The notes under the pieces: generated by a model
Databases searched by the model: none
Told to the model about the DNA's origin: nothing
Seen by the model: the letters and a program-made list of their open reading frames with translations, nothing else
Shown here: one piece after another, positions 62,418 to 64,000 of the stretch
Numbering within the stretch: position 1 is the stretch's first letter
How the letters are laid out: the number at the start of each line of letters is the position of its first letter
DNA from: Sipunculus nudus
Lineage: Eukaryota; Annelida; Sipuncula; Golfingiida; Sipunculidae
Direction of reading: 5' to 3'
NCBI GenBank assembly: GCA_026874595.1
Contig: CM049320.1
Location: 24,838,214-24,902,213, forward strand
Length of the DNA: 64,000 bases
Program-made: the position numbers and the translations under genes

Positions 62418-63100
62418 TTTGTCGTTATGTGTCAACTCAATATATCATTTTCTGGCATATCATAAGGAAATTACTGATCACTCAAAGATATGACGAAAAT
62501 TGTACTTTCACTTGGATAAGAAAAAGAGGGCAGAAAACAATTCCTGTCAAATGCCAGATACAACACAATGCATCAGGTATTTCAATATGACGAAATACTG
62601 CCCTCCCCTCCCCCAAACAAAACAGTTCATTAGGTATTTCCAGATGATAAATTCCTGCCCCCCCCCCCCACACACACACAGACAAATGCCTGCAGAATGC
62701 ATTTGGTATTTCCAGATGATGCAATCCTGTCCCCCAAAACGTCACAGAATGCATCAGGTATTTCCAGATGATGTAATCCTGCCCCCCCCCCCCCGAAAAA
62801 TCATGAGGAATTTACTGATCACTCGAAGATATGACGAAATTGTACCTTCACTTGGATAAGAAAAAGAGGAAGGAAAACAATTTCTGTCAAATGCCAGAAA
62901 CTACATAATTTATTAGATATTTCGTGATGACGAAATATTGGCCCCAAAAACAACATAGAATGCATTAGGTATTTACAGAAGATGAAGTCCTGGCCCCAAA
63001 ACAAAACAGAATGCATTAGATATTTCAAGATGATGAAATCCTGGCCCCAAAACATGACATAATGCATTAGGTATTTCTAGATGATGAAACATCAGAGAAG
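62418..63100 (+). pseudogene. GT15 remnant 5 with coding-derived minisatellite
   Basis: Starts with a decayed anchor/stem region: TCATAAGGAAATTACTGATC and ATGACGAAAATTGTACTTTC match copy 1 around 46090-46140. A unit of about 51 bases follows, corresponding to the codons for NTECTRFSQMMKAWP: GAATGCATTAGGTATTTCC, AGATGATGAAATCCTGGCCC. It recurs near 62569, 62620, 62695, 62747, 62906, 62958, 63009 and 63060. The array falls into two blocks of four, each preceded by the stem segment (62478 and 62806), so a larger duplication followed the first. C-runs separate several units. No catalytic domain follows. Confidence 0.8.
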
Positions 63101-63856
63101 GGCACAGTCAGGTTCAGAGAAAGGAACAGTGAGGGCTTCAAAGGTGAATTGAGAGAGATAGACAGAAAGAGGGGATGGAACATTCAACAGTACTTAAACA
63201 CCTGGAAGGTTAAAATCTAAAATATTATGAAAAGCAGATAGAGTCTGATCGGAAAAGGTAATCTTGGCCATGGTTGGTTTATATGATTGAAGAAATTGTT
63301 GCAAATAATATTTTGAGATCCGACCATGTGTTTCCATTCGTTACCTTTTTGATAAGCTGTTGACATTTCAACAGTTTACAGATTTGTTTAATGAGATCCA
63401 ATTATTTAAATAAACCTATTTTATCATATGTATGCAGTAGCCATAAAGTCCCCACTTAAAAGGTGGAAGGATGGGGAAGGGGGTTATGATGGGAGTTACA
63501 ACGCATCAGTCTTTCTGTATATATTATCTTTAATTATTAAATTTATGGAATAGCAATAGAACTATTTTTCACAGTGCCAAAGAGCAAGGACTCTATGGGG
63601 TCGGGGAAGGGGATGGTGGGAGTTACAACGCCCTTGCATATCCATACAGGATATTAAATTTAATTTAAGTGCTTACAGGAAATAAATGTTTATTCATAAT
63701 TATAAAATATTTAAGCAGGCAGAAAGGTGGAGAAACTAAACAAATCATTTTCATTCCCATTCTACTGAGCCAAGAAAAATTAACAATATTTGCCTTCATT
63801 CCTTTTTTTTCAAAACATCATTTTTTCCAGGTTTAAAAATGTAACTACACATTTAC

Positions 63857-63909
<53 letters not shown>

Positions 63910-64000
63910 TATTTCCGTCGATTCACATTTCTAAATTGCTTCAACATTCATAGCTAATTAATCTGGTTTATAGTACCTGTCAACAGAATGGGGTGCAGGG
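63101..64000. other. Right edge, no gene recognised
   Basis: AT-rich. A GGGAGTTACAACGC phrase with a preceding GGGGAAGGGG run occurs twice (about 63474-63503 and 63604-63631), a partial tandem duplication. An AT tract lies at 63862-63906. Confidence 0.5.

Overview
This is a eukaryotic, AT-rich, repeat-dense window with spliced animal genes. It most likely comes from a lophotrochozoan, probably a mollusc. That placement is an inference from the repeat style (long elements starting with AGCTCAGCTGA followed by GTCCGTCC-type arrays, and AGGTCAAAGGTCA-rich units) and from a complete six-exon animal mannose-6-phosphate receptor gene. No bacterial operons, CRISPR arrays or rRNA genes were seen.

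Layout. 1-2.5 kb: a 40-codon psq-type helix-turn-helix fragment on the minus strand, then unassigned DNA. 2.5-22.4 kb: M6PR (cation-dependent mannose-6-phosphate receptor) on the plus strand. All six coding exons and canonical splice sites can be placed and give 277 codons. Its large introns 3 and 4 are filled with transposons: two long hairpin-ended elements that look like non-autonomous Helentrons, two hAT-like elements with 8-bp target duplications, and a foldback-like element with long tandem-repeat arms. Three elements in intron 4 are nested one inside another.

22.4-31 kb: M6PR 3' flank, then accessory repeats, including a hairpin-ended element whose interior is an array of nuclear-receptor-like half sites. 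31.1-43.3 kb: a very short LTR element (TRIM-like; tRNA-Pro-type primer site; LTRs carrying a tRNA-like pol III promoter) split by an 11.7 kb element with long inverted arms. That large element has itself been invaded by a hairpin-ended element, an AGCGAACC-type element and a solo LTR.

44-63 kb: a head-to-tail array of GT15 (Kre2/Mnt1-type alpha-1,2-mannosyltransferase) genes, a family best known from fungi. There are five copies or remnants. Only the fourth (59889-60905, 338 aa) is intact. The first has a single TGG-to-TAG change. The second has a stop and a frameshift. The third is cut by a hairpin-ended element of the family found in the M6PR introns. The fifth is a 5' remnant in which a ~51-bp piece of the coding sequence has been amplified into a minisatellite. 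The coding sequences have no introns, but two copies share a possible 5' leader intron. A decayed LINE lies between copies 1 and 2, and tRNA-like SINE fragments lie between copies 3 and 4.

The two gene systems are not evidently one pathway. M6PR sorts mannose-6-phosphate-tagged hydrolases from the Golgi to endosomes, and GT15 enzymes add mannose in the Golgi. Their proximity may be chance.
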